A DNA stretch of 64,000 nucleotides from Dipteris shenzhenensis (taxonomy: Eukaryota; Polypodiophyta; Polypodiopsida; Gleicheniales). Both the position numbers and the translations under genes were made by a program. Location of the stretch: assembly GCA_047967505.1 (NCBI GenBank), contig CM106538.1. The stretch is one strand, 5' to 3'. The notes beneath the pieces are model-generated. The model was not told the DNA's origin, did not search any database, and worked only from the letters and a program-made list of their open reading frames with translations. This document shows positions 23,357 to 34,801 of the stretch, piece by piece (the first letter of the stretch is position 1; the number at the start of each line of letters is the position of its first letter).

Positions 23357-25469
23357 ATGAAGATCATCACGTACAACGTTAACGGTCTTAGAGCTCGAAT
23401 CTCTCCACATGGATCGCTGCATGGATTCTTAACTTCGCTTGATGGGGACATCCTCTGCTTTCAGGTCGAGTTGTCTCCTCTTTTATGTGGCTGCTTGGCA
23501 GCTGGGACTGATGCCTGACTTAAACAACCAAAATTGTCAATACCGAAGCTGGGCAAGGGCTTCGTGATTTCATGCGTGTAAAGATAACATTTGCGGACAC
23601 ACGGAAGTGGATTTATCAATGGGAAGTAGCTGACAGTGTGCCCAAGTTGGTTATTTTGGCGACATTTGGGAAGTGTTGAGAGTTATTTGCATTTCTCTCT
23701 TTTTAATTCCCTTTCAAATATAACTGAGCTTATCGCGTGGAAACCTGGCAGGAAACTAAAGTATCTAAGCAAGAGCTGACGTCCGACATTGCAACGGCCG
23801 AAGGCTATGAAGCATTTTTCTCATGCACACGTACTTTAAACAAAGGCAGAATAGGATATGCTGGTATGTATTCGCTTGCACTGACTAGCAAGCTGAAGGG
23901 GAGGAAAGACATAACCAAAGAAATATAATGGCCTTATAGTTTTGTAGTAAGGCATGAAGCTTGCCTTGTATCGAACTCAAATAAACCTTATTAAAGCTGT
24001 TAAACGGTATTTAGTAGACAATCGAAAGTGAACAAGTAAAACAATACTCTTCCTCTGTGCTATATATTAAAGGAAGAGTGGTACTACATTGAACGCGTAA
24101 TCCTTGTGAATGTGCCCACTCGTAATCCTTGTAAATATGCCCAGATGTGCATATTGCCTCTTCTGCGCAGTGCCATGGATGAAAGTTGCATAACTATTGC
24201 AAAGAACCTGGTATTTCATGCTTTGAGCCTTTGACAAATGATATTGAAGTTTGGTACCATTTTTTTCAAGAGAAGATAATCACCAAAGAGATTAATCTTT
24301 TGTATTGTCCAACAGGAGAACGCTTTAGATATCTTTACCAGGCACTCCGTTGTGAGACTCGTGAGTTCATGTTGAAGCTTCATGGCATTGGACCAAAGCA
24401 GTAGTCCATAGTGTGGACATTGTTGGATGTCAATTTTCATGTTGAAGCTTCATGGCATTGGACCAAAGCAGTAGTCCATAGTGTGGACATTGTTGGAAGT
24501 CAATTTTCCACCCTTTGCCATCCTTCGCCATAGCTTGGATAAATTAATCAATTTTTATCAGCCAGATTTGTGAAATTAATTGTGTTACTGGTCATTTTTC
24601 TGTTAGTAATATGCCTGGTAGTCCTAGGTACCTTAGTTCAGGATTTTCCTTTTTTATTTGCTACATACACGCAGCTAATTGGTGATTATTTAAGGACTTT
24701 GTATAGTTCTTACGGGATTCTTATCACACTCTATATGCCATCAACGGGAACAGTTTAGACTGTTAGAGTTGGTACTAGATTGAGAATATTTTCTCAGTAT
24801 TTTTCTGCACAGTGTTTTCAGAAGATGGAATTCTGCAGTAAGGTCAAGATGATTTAACCATAGAGAGCAGGCTCATCTTTCTTTGGCGGTCTGTACATTT
24901 TTCAGGTGTTGCAACATTTTGTCGGACAGAGAAGACCGCAACAAGTACAAGTGCTGTCTTGCCCATTGCAGCTGACGAAGGTTTTTCAGGGGTCTTACAC
25001 TGCTCAAAGAGTGGTGATGTTGAGGGAGGCAATTCCAGAGTTGGATGCTATGATGACGTTTTAAACATTGGCACAATCTCAAGGGAGGAACTTTTTCGTT
25101 TAGATAGTGAGGGTCGTTGTGTGGTTACAGATCATGGCTCTTTTGGTGTGATAACAATGCAACTTACCTCGCAATTTATATGTCTTATGCTTTGGTTTTC
25201 TCCTTTGTCAAACTTTCCTTCTGTGATTACATACCACTGCTCTTTTGGACCTTAGTTAGCCAGTTTTGAATGGCATGTTTACCCCTGCCATAGTGGTCTT
25301 ATATCTTTGGATGTGAAAGATTCGAGCCGCTCTTCTTTGGTCGAAAACATTCCTGAAATTTCCGTGGGCTGAGTATGATGCAGTGCTTTTCAATATTTAT
25401 GGACCATGTGTTCAACCTGGCGATACAAAGCGTATGCAGTTTAAGCTGAGCTTTTTCCGGGCATTGCAG
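23357..25469 (+). CDS. APE2: APE2-type AP endonuclease, first four exons (partial)
   Basis: The gene is spliced. Exon 1 is 23357-23464, exon 2 23752-23863, exon 3 24906-25145 and exon 4 25384-25469. Every intron starts GT and ends AG, and the four exons total 546 nt (182 codons) with no stop. Exon 1 encodes [20 protein letters not shown] and ends DILCFQ. Exon 2 opens with ETK (metal-binding Glu37) and carries [20 protein letters not shown]. Exon 3 begins [10 protein letters not shown] and includes ADEGFSGVL. Exon 4 has LFNIYGPCV, with the catalytic-type Tyr159. These are the motifs of exonuclease III-family APE2, a nuclear 3'-5' exonuclease and AP endonuclease of base-excision repair. GDLN, the SDH motif, the PCNA-binding box and the zf-GRF domain lie in later exons, which I cannot find in this window. 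A GT donor follows exon 4. The gene may continue beyond a TE-filled intron or may be truncated. Confidence 0.82.
24367..24506. repeat. 70-bp tandem duplication in APE2 intron 2
   Basis: The block starting CATGTTGAAGCTTCATGG and ending near GTCAATTTT occurs twice with a 70-bp period, differing at about one base. It lies inside the second APE2 intron (23864-24905). It overlaps the end of a short frame (24186-24404) that ends in LKLHGIGPK and whose origin I do not recognise. Confidence 0.9.
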
Positions 25470-26221
25470 GTATGTTTGTCAACGGCACTTTCATAACTTC
25501 TCATAAGCACTTTCATTATTGTAGAACCTAACTTCTCATAAGCTACTTTAAGAAGCAATGTTTTTCGATAATAGCTGACACATGGTTCTATCCTTACACT
25601 TGAAGGAAGGTTATTTTGCAACAGGAATCTTTCAGAATTATCTTAGAAATGATGGTGGAAGTTTTTAATTGGTGTGGCTTATGGTTTTAAGGTGTGATGT
25701 ACATCTAATCCCATGCAAGAAGAACGATTTGAAATCCATCAAGGACAGTAGCAAACCTCGTTATGGTGAGACTTGGCTGCTATGTCAGAAGATTTGGCTC
25801 TGAACAGTCACGTGGGCAGCACATCTTACTGCCACGTCATCAGTTGGCCCTTTTGGATTACATATGGCTGATCCGATGGTATATAACTTGCACCACACAT
25901 GTGTGCATGTCTTGTTTGGTCCATCTAGGACTCACCCTTTCTTGAGAAAAAATGCAATACATGGTAATGTGTCATATTCTTACCTCAACCCCTACTGGAC
26001 GAGCTCATCACCTAACCTAATACTCTATGGCTTCTCCTCATATGGGGCCCTTACATGTTGAGTATGTACAAGTAGGTGAATGTATAGAGGGTGGAGCATT
26101 AATTCTTAAGAACGAGCTACTTCACAACAGCACACTTCACTGATGCCAGAGTTGCCTTTGTTCATGCAAATGGCCTCGTTATGTGAGTTGTTGGAGCAGA
26201 GTGCTGATGTGGATCCTCTGG
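25470..26221. other. Presumed APE2 intron 4 or 3' flank, no exon seen
   Basis: After the exon 4 donor (GTATGT) I translated by eye in search of the GDLNI, NYGTRIDHI and SDH blocks expected of APE2 and found none. AT-rich non-coding sequence continues to the primer-binding site of the retroelement at 26222. Confidence 0.4.
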
Positions 26222-27287
26222 GCTTTGATACCATGCCATAGATAAGAGGGAGGGCATACTCCTCGCTAACCCTTTAGTGGAATGAAAGGGTTTTACGGAT
26301 CATGCTAACACTCAGATCTATTTCTACACACATGCACACAAGTACACTCAGATACACAGCAGAATATGTGAGAAGTGCAGCGGAAATGAACAGAAATGGA
26401 GAGAGAGCGAACCTCACACACACCACACTGAGAAGGAGAGAAAGAAACAAGAGAGAATTGCAAGTGATCTCAGGCAAAAGCCCCGGGAAAAACCTCTGCA
26501 CAACAGGCTGCTCAAGAGCTGGGCACAACTGCTCAACAACCTGCACAATGAGATGACAAATGAGGGCTGAGGGGGGGCCTATAAATAGCCCTCTGTCCCT
26601 CCCTAGTCGGGTGCAGCATACTGGCCGACCAGCCTGTACAGTGGCCGACCCACCCTCCAGCAGCCCATGGGGCTGGCGCACAGCCCTCTATGAGGGCGCC
26701 CCTCTCTGCCTAGGGGGCTGACTCAGCAGCCCTATAGGGGCCGACCAGGCTGCCTCAATGAGGCTGAGCAGGCTGCCTCAATAAGGCCGACCAGGCTGCC
26801 TCAATGAGGCCAGCCACACCCCTATATAAGGGGCTCACCTCCCCCTATATGAGGGCTGACCAAGAGCCCTGTAGGGCCGACTCCATGGGCCTAGGTGGCC
26901 GACCAGCAGGTCGACCCACCTCAGCCCTATAGGAAGCCCAACAAGCCGCCATACTGGCCCTGCCTCCTGGTTTACAAGGTGCACAGCAAGGGCTGCTCTA
27001 GGGACTGCCTATGCAGCACATGAGCAGGTCCACCAGGCTGATCTATCCCTGAGCAGCACATGAGCAGGTCCACCAGGCTGATCTATCCCTGGCCCATGCA
27101 CAGCACCTCAGAAGTGACCCAGACATGCCAGTGGGCATCACAAGATCCTAGCCTCACATGGGGGCGGGCGCACCCACAAGAAAAGGCCCTCTCTCTGTGG
27201 TCTAACCTACCCTCTCTCTGGGTGGGCACCCCCACAAGCAAGGTCCTCACTCACTAAGGTGACATCAGGAGATGTTGACCTTGAACA
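26222..27287 (-). mobile_element. Copia-type LTR flanked by PBS on one side and polypurine tract on the other
   Basis: The minus strand reads ...CTATGGCA then TGGTATCAAAGCC at 26233-26222, a tRNA-Met-type primer site directly after an LTR end. The LTR is 26234-27287 (TGCCATAG...TTGAACA on the plus strand). Its other side, 27288 onward, reads CCCCTCTC, which is a polypurine tract GAGAGGGG on the minus strand. Inside are CCTATAAATAG and CCCTATATAAGGGG promoter-like sites and three copies of a CAGGCTGCCTCAATGAGGCC-type unit near 26729-26810. An LTR with PBS on one side and PPT on the other has internal sequence of an element on both sides. Confidence 0.65.
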
Positions 27288-29185
27288 CCCCCTCTCAGCT
27301 CCTGGATGGAACACAAGCGCCATGGAGCTGGGTGTGCCGCTGGAACAACTGGAGGAATCCATCGTGTGATACTCCGTCGTTGAAGACCGCCACAGGTACT
27401 GTTGAAGAAGCCCCCTCTTGGCATGAACCGCCTCAGGATGATCAGTGGAAACCTGGTATTGTTGCTCCTAGGCCACGGGTGCTAGATACGCTCTTCTGGT
27501 ACTGGTACAAGAAGTCCTCTGGCATAACAATCCAACTGTTGGTACTGGTATATCACTCCAATAGAAGGTATTGGAACAATAATCCAACTGATATTGCCAC
27601 CGGCTCAAGGTTTGCTTCCTTGCATGGGCACCTGTATCTTAGAGCTAGATAGCCCCCTCTCAAGTCAAAACTGGTACAATGTCACTAGATCGATGAACTT
27701 AAGTGCTCCAATGACAACGCGCATATAACAGCTCACAAGGATCAATTAACTGTGTCTAGATTCCTGCACTGGCAATTTGTTGACCCATTCGGATCCCTAG
27801 TAGCTCATCAGACAATAGCTGCAGCAGAACACTAGGAGACCCCCTCTGGATCTGCCAGGTCATAATGTCCAAACAAAATACATACTGGTAACATACTGCA
27901 GCTTGAGTCAGCGAGAACAACTCCTCGTGGCTCGAGGTCTTGCTTGAAAGCCTGCTCGGTAAAAGACTCCCTTCCTATTGCACCTGACTGGTAGGTACCG
28001 CTGCCGCAAGCAATCCTCCATCTGAATCCGGAAAGCTGCTGGCAGTGCATCCTGCCTCGTGCTACTAGAAGGCTGGAGTAAACGTCATAGTGGCTGTAAC
28101 ACCATCCTGTTGGTTCCTGGTCCCCTCACTATTCCTTTGAGGACACTGCCGCCAATAATGACCTTTCTCGCCACATCAATTACATGTACGTGTCGCCTTG
28201 AGTGCCTCATGTTCCTCAGCTGACAGCTTCTTACGTCCTGTGTGCTCAGTTTCCAAAGCCTTAGGCTGACTCTCATAGGTACGATTTACAAATTTCTCTC
28301 CCAGGTCAACGCATTCATCCTTAGACTTGTTATCAAGGACGAATAGAAAGCACTATACACAGAGGATAACTGGGAATAATGGCCATGTCCTCAGACAAAA
28401 TCTGCTTCCCTGCCTGGAGGATCTCCTGCTGAAGTTCCTGTAACTTGTTGATGTGCTTCCGCATCGATGAAGACTTCTTGGGATCCAACAATCGCATTTG
28501 GACTTATAGGGAAACCCTCTTAATGGGAGAGGCTGACTCTCATAGGTACGATTTACAAATTTCTCTCCCAGGTCAACGCATTCATCCTTAGACTTGTTAT
28601 CAAGGACGAATAGAAAGCACTATACACAGAGGATAACTGGGAATAATGGCCATGTCCTCAGACAAAATCTGCTTCCCTGCCTGGAGGATCTCCTGCTGAA
28701 GTTCCTGTAACTTGTTGATGTGCTTCCGCATCGATGAAGACTTCTTGGGATCCAACAATCGCATTTGGACTTCTAGGGAAACCCTCTTAATGGGAGAGGT
28801 TCGATTATACAGGGATGGCAAGTGCTCCCGAGTCCCTGCTACTCTTGGCCACTGTCATGTCCTTCACGTGATTACTCACTTGAGGAGTACAGTTCAGGAA
28901 AATAAACGACCTTACCCTTGCATTGATATGGTCCCAGAGCTGAGACATGGACTCGGCATCCTTCTGCTCTAGGATGCCAAGGTTGGACGCAAGGGGATCA
29001 GGTCTGGCAACTCCCACCAATATAAAATCTACCAGATCATACGACTGTAACACAGACTCCATCATGACCCACCAGACTCCGTAATTTAGTCCATCCAATT
29101 GATGGTCAATTGGGAACGTGGGCAAAACTGGATTTTTGGTCTTGTTCTGCCATCTCGGACAAAGTCACCATATCGGAGTGAAGAC
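27288..29185 (-). mobile_element. Gag-only copia internal region
   Basis: Reading leftwards, 29125-28805 encodes the copia Gag start DHQLDGLNYGVWWVMMESVL. This is followed by a UBN2-like middle (about 28800-28263) that contains a tandem duplication. Near 28195-28140 there is a zinc knuckle, CN, a stop, then CGEKGHYWRQC. From there to the polypurine tract at 27288 no protease, integrase, RT or RNase H can be read. The element is either internally deleted or a non-autonomous gag-only type. Frameshifts and stops are present. Confidence 0.6.
28263..28796. repeat. 267-bp tandem duplication inside gag
   Basis: The block 28263-28529, starting AGGCTGACTCTCATAGG, is repeated from 28530 to 28796 with very few changes (for example TTATAGG against TTCTAGG). 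The period is 267 = 3 x 89, so the copy preserves reading frame. Confidence 0.9.
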
Positions 29186-29769
29186 AGAGCTGAATATATA
29201 CTGCCAACTTTCTATCCACATGCCAACTCTCTATCCACATCAATGTGTGGTTATATACAAGATGTGAACAATGCTATGTAATAATACATAACAATAAAAC
29301 AAAGATTTGTCATGCGAATAAGAAAGCATTTCAAGTGTGCTTTGTTTCTTGTATACCTTCATGACATATCTTTTTACATTTGCAATGTAGGCTGGAGACA
29401 TGACTTACGATCAATTGACACGGCTTGTCATCTACACCAATATCATGTGGATTGCAAGCAATTGATATGGGTAGTTATCTACAAGCACATCTAAAGACCA
29501 AGTACTTTTATATTCTAATTTGCTGTCATTCATAGAAATGAAGCGAACATTTATTGAAAAGCAAGTATGTGCTTATCATAATAGTATCCGAAAAAAGAAA
29601 AGATGATTATACACTAGTGTTCCATCATGGCCATCCATCGATACATACTGAGAAGAGTGGCAAAAGATGTTCTCCAAATTTAAAACAAAAATGAATACTT
29701 CTTGAGTTTCACCCTCGAACATCAAATCATCATTCACTTTCACAATCTAACAGTTGCCTGCTTGGATCT
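29186..29769. other. AT-rich spacer
   Basis: No gene, LTR end or primer site could be identified here. Confidence 0.45.
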
Positions 29770-30440
29770 AGTTGTTCATTTAATGAAAACTAGCTGCAGA
29801 TTACAATTCAGCTCACGGGCTGCTTGTAGGAAATCCTACGTGAAAATCCCTTTTACTAAGAGCTCTCAGCTCATTTCTTTTGGCAACATGCGAAGTGTCA
29901 AAATTTCTAACTAGATTCTAATTACATGCCTCAAAGGGCAAAAGTCTAGGGTCTTCGTAGCCCTTGGTCACATGGGCTTCTCCTGGCTATCCATTGGGCT
30001 CCATAGCGCTTTGGGAATCCACCCCTCTTAGAGCCTGCAACCATTAATTAAAGTGCACATAGCCATGGCACCCATTAATCATTAGCGCTTTTGTATGCAA
30101 ATCAATTCTAGACTAATCCTAGTCTTTGTGGGCGTCCCGCTCTTCTTTGGACTTAGAGAAGACAATAATACCACACGAGATACTCATACAGCCCAAAAGT
30201 AGTGCGAAACAGTGTCTTATGCACATCGTGCGCTTGATGGTCATTTTGTTCAGTGTCCGATAGTCAACGCACATACGAAATGAACCATCTTTTTTCTATA
30301 CAAGCAGTACAAATCAGCCCCTAGTTTGCACCTCGGCCATAATTTCTTCCCGCTGAGCCGCACTGACTCTGTATGGGGACCTTAGGTGGCTCACTACGAG
30401 GAATGAGTTCTATACCATGATCTTCATGTTGGAAAGGCCA
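29770..30440 (-). mobile_element. Old Ty3/gypsy: truncated 3' LTR and RT start
   Basis: 29777-30138 closely matches 41035-41397 (shared phrases such as CATGCCTCAAAGGGCAAAAG and GGGAATCCACCCCTCTTAGA), so the two are LTR copies of one family. Directly right of it the minus strand (30440-30190) encodes the Ty3 RT entry HGIELIPRSEPPKVPI and a decayed VDYRTLNK region. RNase H and integrase are absent, so the LTR has been joined to RT by deletion. With the gag at 33.7-34.8 kb and the LTR at 40.9 kb this looks like one old minus-strand element broken up by later insertions. Confidence 0.6.
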
Positions 30441-30450
30441 CCTCTGCATC

Positions 30451-31167
30451 TGTAAGACCCCATATGAGGAGACCAAGATGGCTGCCATGGGGGCAGGAGT
30501 CAGAGAGATCAAAGTTGCCTTGCAATGGATAGGTATAAGGACAGGCACAGGGCCTACATCAGGCCAGGAACAGGGCGAGAAGATGGCACAATATTGGCGG
30601 GGTACCCAAGAGAGCAGGTGAGCTGCTTGGCAATGTTTGCAGGCAGGAACATGACCTACAACAAGACTTGCAAGGAGGTGCAATAGGAGGGCTGGTCCCT
30701 GCAAAGAAAGAAGGGCATGTGCCCTAGTTTTAAAGCACCTAGGAGGGTCGGTTTTGGGGCAGAAGGTCCTGCACATAGGTCGGTTAGGAGGGGGAGAAAG
30801 TTGGCCAGTAGGGGTCGGCTATTTCCTCTACTGGGTCGGTGGTGTTTTGTGGTCAGCCTTGCGCTATATAAAGGGGGCTGGGCCCCCACATAAATGCAGA
30901 CACACAACCCCACAGGAACTGCCCACAGCCCAAGATAAAGGGCATGTGGGGACGCATCTTTGGTAGATTGAGTCGGCCAGCAAGGGCTTGACCAGTCGGT
31001 CATTTCAGAGGGCTCTTGGAGCCTATAAAAGGAGAGGCCTGGGGCCTCATTTTGCATCTAGTAGGTCAGTGCACAGGGGAGGAGAAGGAGCAGCCAGAGC
31101 CCCTTCCTTGCGCCTACATTCAGGAGGCAAAGGAAGAGCAAAGGTGCTACAGACCTAAGCTCTACAC
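30451..31167 (+). mobile_element. Truncated LTR, copy 1 of a GGTCGG-rich family
   Basis: It begins TGTAAGACCCC at 30451, directly inside the old Ty3 RT, and is similar along its length to 32144-32807, with shared order and shared TATA-like sites CTATATAAAGG and CCTATAAAAGG. It stops at 31167 where another LTR (TGTTAGAAAC) begins. Its U5 end, present in the second copy, is missing. Confidence 0.6.
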
Positions 31168-32080
31168 TGTTAGAAACATGGTGTGAGGGAGAGGGAGAGA
31201 GAGGCTAGGAGTGAAGAAGTGATATTGAAATGAAGACATAATGAAGGCTTTCATTCATTCATCAAGTATATCATGACAAGTGAAGTACAAGCCTTATATA
31301 GGCTACACACTCACACACTTGCACCAACTGCATACGGGAGAAGTCCCATAGTGACACGTGGCACTCACACATGTCTCACACATGTGAACTAGTACTAGAT
31401 CTCCAACACATCCCATCAACACACTCCTTGGATATGATATCTCCAACACACCAACACATCCCATAAACACACTCTTTGGCTATGATATCTCCAACACCCC
31501 CCTTCAGAGCAAAGAGTATGAGACCCAACACGCAAAGAGTAGACCGATCCCCCCTCCACCGCAATACTGCAAAGAGCAAGTCCAACTATCCAACACCTCC
31601 CGTGTGATAGCGACTTCTCAGTCAGCTTGCGACCGGCAAGGGCAAACCATCACTCGTCACTCCCCCTTACTCTGAATTGGGTGGTCAATACCATCAAACC
31701 AAAGTAAAAGAATACATTCATTTTTGGGGGACAACCCAGGGAAGAGTACCTCCTATTGACTCCAAATGCATTCAGTTTAGAGGGACAACTCAAGGCTGAG
31801 AACCTTTATTGATTCAACACAAACACACATAGAGCTAAGCATCATCTACCATAGATCATACAACATAGCAGATGAAGCTTCCTGCTCAGGTTCGGTAGAT
31901 GTAGCATAAATATCCTTGAGCTTGTCAAGGTTCTCCTTGGCTGAAGTAGTGAGGTCAAGTTGATGAAGAAATTTGTTGACCAACCTCACACCAATAAGCG
32001 TCAGTGCGTTGTCATGCTGTTCATGCCAAGCTGAGAGTTGTGCTGAGGGGTCTTCACCACGAGGACGAGGCTCCATAGTA
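31168..32080 (-). mobile_element. Copia 3' LTR, polypurine tract and gag scrap
   Basis: 31168-31496 runs TGTTAGAAACATGG to GATATCTCCAACA. Next to it CCCCCCTT gives an AAGGGGGG polypurine tract on the minus strand, so this is a 3' LTR of a minus-strand element. 32076-31846 encodes a copia-like Gag piece (LIGVRLVNKFLHQLDLTT). All pol sequence between is missing. Confidence 0.55.
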
Positions 32081-32139
32081 TCAATCTAAGGTAGCAAAGC
32101 CAGCTAGCTGAATGGAGGGGGGTGGACCTTGGATTTGAT

Positions 32140-33714
32140 GGATGGCCACATGGGCAGCAAGATGGCTGCAATGGGGGCAGGAGTCAGAGAGATCAAAATG
32201 GACAGGTATGAGGGCAGGCACATGGTGTGCATCAGGCCTGGAACAGGGCGAGAAGATGGCGCAATATTGGCAGGATATCCCAAGAGAGCAGGCGAGCTGC
32301 TTGGCAGTGTTTGCAGGCAGGAACATGACCTGCAGCAAGACCTGCAAGGAGGCGCAACAGGAGGGTTGGTCCCTTCAAAGAAAGAAGGGCATGTGCCCTA
32401 GTTTTAAAGCACCCAGGAGGGTTGGTTTTGGGATAGAAGGGCCTGCATACAGGTCGGCCAGAAGGGGGAGAAAGTCAGCCAGTAGGGGTCGGCTATTTCC
32501 CCTACTGGGTCGGTGGTGTTGTGGGCAGCCTTGCCCTATAAATGCAGAGGGCACACAGCCCCACAGAAACTGCCCACAGCCCAAGATAAAGGGCATGTGG
32601 GGCGGATCTTTGGTAGACTGACTCGGCCAGCAAGGGGCTGGCCAGTCAGTCATTTCAGTGGGCCTATAAAAGGAGAGGCCCTGGGCCTCATTTTGCATCC
32701 AGCAGGTCAGTGCACAGGGGAGCAGAAGGAGCAGCTAGATGCCCTTCCTTGGGCCTACATTCAGGAGGCAAAGGAAGAGCAAAGGTGCTGCAGACTTAGT
32801 TCCACACAGGGCTGAACCCTAGGCTGTCTACAAGGGCAGCAAGGAGCTGAGATGTAGAGAGAGAGTCTATACATGCTCGAGGTGGAGCACTCGGGCTCAA
32901 GTCTAGAGATATCCGGCATGTAGTAGAAGTACGTGTTGGTAGGATCAAAGGACCACACTCTGGTGGGACTTTGGATCTCTCTCTCTTTTGTATTGTGTCA
33001 ATAGCTTTGGACGGAAATATATATTCTTTTGGTTGCTTCTATATCTGGCTGGTTCATTGTCTATTGATGCGTTTGCACATCTATTTGATGCACATAAGTT
33101 AAAGAAGTTTGTGATTCCACTCCCCACACACACTGTGTGAGCTCCTGGGCTATTCTATCAGTCTCCGCTGTGCGTACCCTCTGTTGTTGATTTCTAACAT
33201 GGTATTAGAGCCCAAGTAAGAGGCTCACAAGTGTGGGAGCCTGAAGACATGGACGTTGTTGAAGGACGACCCTGATTAATAGGCTCTTGGGAATCGACTT
33301 CCACGACCGGAGGACAGCGCCCTTCAGAGAAGGAGGGTTACTCAGGTTCAGTTAGGTGCGTACGGAGCTCGGGTCTACAAAAGGTTAAGTTTGTTCGATT
33401 TTGTTGTGTGGTTTAACAATAAAGATGTCGATGTCATAAGCCTCTTCAACCCTTTCTCTCGCTTCCTCCTTCCCCATATTTCTTTCTTTCACCATCCCTA
33501 AATTTGGAGAGTGTGGGAAACTGAATGGGACAAATTACCCTTTCTGGAAGGTGAATATCCAGAGTCATTTAGTGGTTTACGATTTTGTTGTGTGGTTTAA
33601 CAATAAAGATGTCGATGTCATAAGCCTCTTCAACCCCTTCTCTCCCTTCCTCCTTCCCCATATTTCTTTCTTTCACCATCCCTAAATTTGGAGAGAGTGG
33701 GAAACTGAATGGGA
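32140..33714 (+). mobile_element. Copia 5' LTR copy 2, PBS and gag start, truncated
   Basis: The LTR (start uncertain, about 32140) ends TTTCTAACA at 33199. It is followed at once by TGGTATTAGAGCCC (33200-33213), a tRNA-Met-type primer site. The leader leads to a Gag start, KFGECGKLNGTNYPFWKVNI, near 33500-33565. A 184-bp tandem duplication (33396-33579 and 33580-33714, second copy incomplete) repeats the end of the leader and the gag start. The element then ends abruptly at about 33714, where the older Ty3 gag resumes. Confidence 0.6.
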
Positions 33715-33744
33715 TGTGTTTGTTACTTGGTTTCCCCTTGGCTT

Positions 33745-34801
33745 CTAAGGCTGAAATTTCCTCATTAGAGCCTCGAGAAACTCCTTTTTCTTTGCTTGAG
33801 GTGTGGCTGTCTTTTTCTTGTCTGCTGTCCCGGCATAAAGAGAAGGCATTGTGGTGGGATATTGCATATTCATTAAACTCGCCACAGTGGCTATGTGCAT
33901 GATATCCTGTATGCCCTTAAGTTGCTGGGTACTAAACACAGCCTGTATCTTTGGCGTAAGACCAGACCTGTATTTTCTTACTTGGGTCTTCTTTGAGACC
34001 TTCTTAAAGGGAGTTATTTGCAAAATTGCATCCCAAAATTTCTGGTTGTAGGTCTCTACTATATCTGCTGCATCCATATGCAAGCTGTCCCAGGTGATAA
34101 GAACATGGTCTTTGAATTGCTTGGGCATAAACTGTTTGTAGAAGGCTTTCTTGAAGCCCTTCCACTTTCTCGGAGCAGTGCCCGCTGTAGTCTGTGCGCT
34201 CCACCATGCACTAGCTGTTGCTGTTAGGTGTAAACTAACCATGCGCAGCTTTGAAGATTCAAAAAATCTCTCCGTGCCAAAAGCTGCATCAAACTGTCTA
34301 AAAGTTGCAAACCTAACAGACTTCCCGCCTTCTTTGAATTCTTTGGTCTTTGCTTTCTTGCCAGACTTCTTGTTCTTCTTGGTTTTGGCTTCGATGATCT
34401 AGAAGAAGAAGACAATGATGAGGATGAAGAGGTAGAACTGGAAGAAGAAGAAGAACTTGAAGAACTATGATGATGCTTAGCCTTTTTCGTCTTGGGAGGC
34501 ATGACTACCTGCTTTCCTCTTTTTGCTGTCCTCTTTTTGAGGTTTCTTGCTCTTCTTGGAAACATCATCTATAGGAAGAACACGAACTGCATCCAGGGAT
34601 CTCTTTTTGGCTATCACCTTCTGGGTTGCCCCAAAAGAAACTCTTTGCTGCTCTTCCTCTGCATGAGGATTTACGAGCTTGCGAAACAATGGATCCCTTT
34701 TGGCTTCCATGAGCTGTGCCGATAAATATTTGTAACTTGCCTCAATCTTTTGACTCTGCTCTTGAATAGCTTGATCCTTCCTGGCACTCTCCTCATGGGA
34801 G
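33745..34801 (-). pseudogene. Old Ty3/gypsy gag, interrupted
   Basis: Reading leftwards, 34796-34477 encodes a Lys/Glu-rich segment (EESARKDQAIQEQ) and then a poly-serine stretch in another frame (34500-34385). The capsid core in the first frame follows (FRQFDAAFGTERFF, then KWKGFKKAFYKQFMPKQF, then VETYNQKFWDAI). Core and N-terminal part are in the same frame with stops between, and the serine tract needs two shifts, so the gene is broken. Its 5' end is separated by the copia insertion: the frame continues at 39951-39960, where ATG CCC TCC precedes the duplicated target site. Confidence 0.6.

Noticed and set aside
34385-34500. Poly-serine region as a splicing-factor-like protein
   Set aside because: It lies between two in-frame parts of a Ty3 gag and is better read as the gag linker in a shifted frame.
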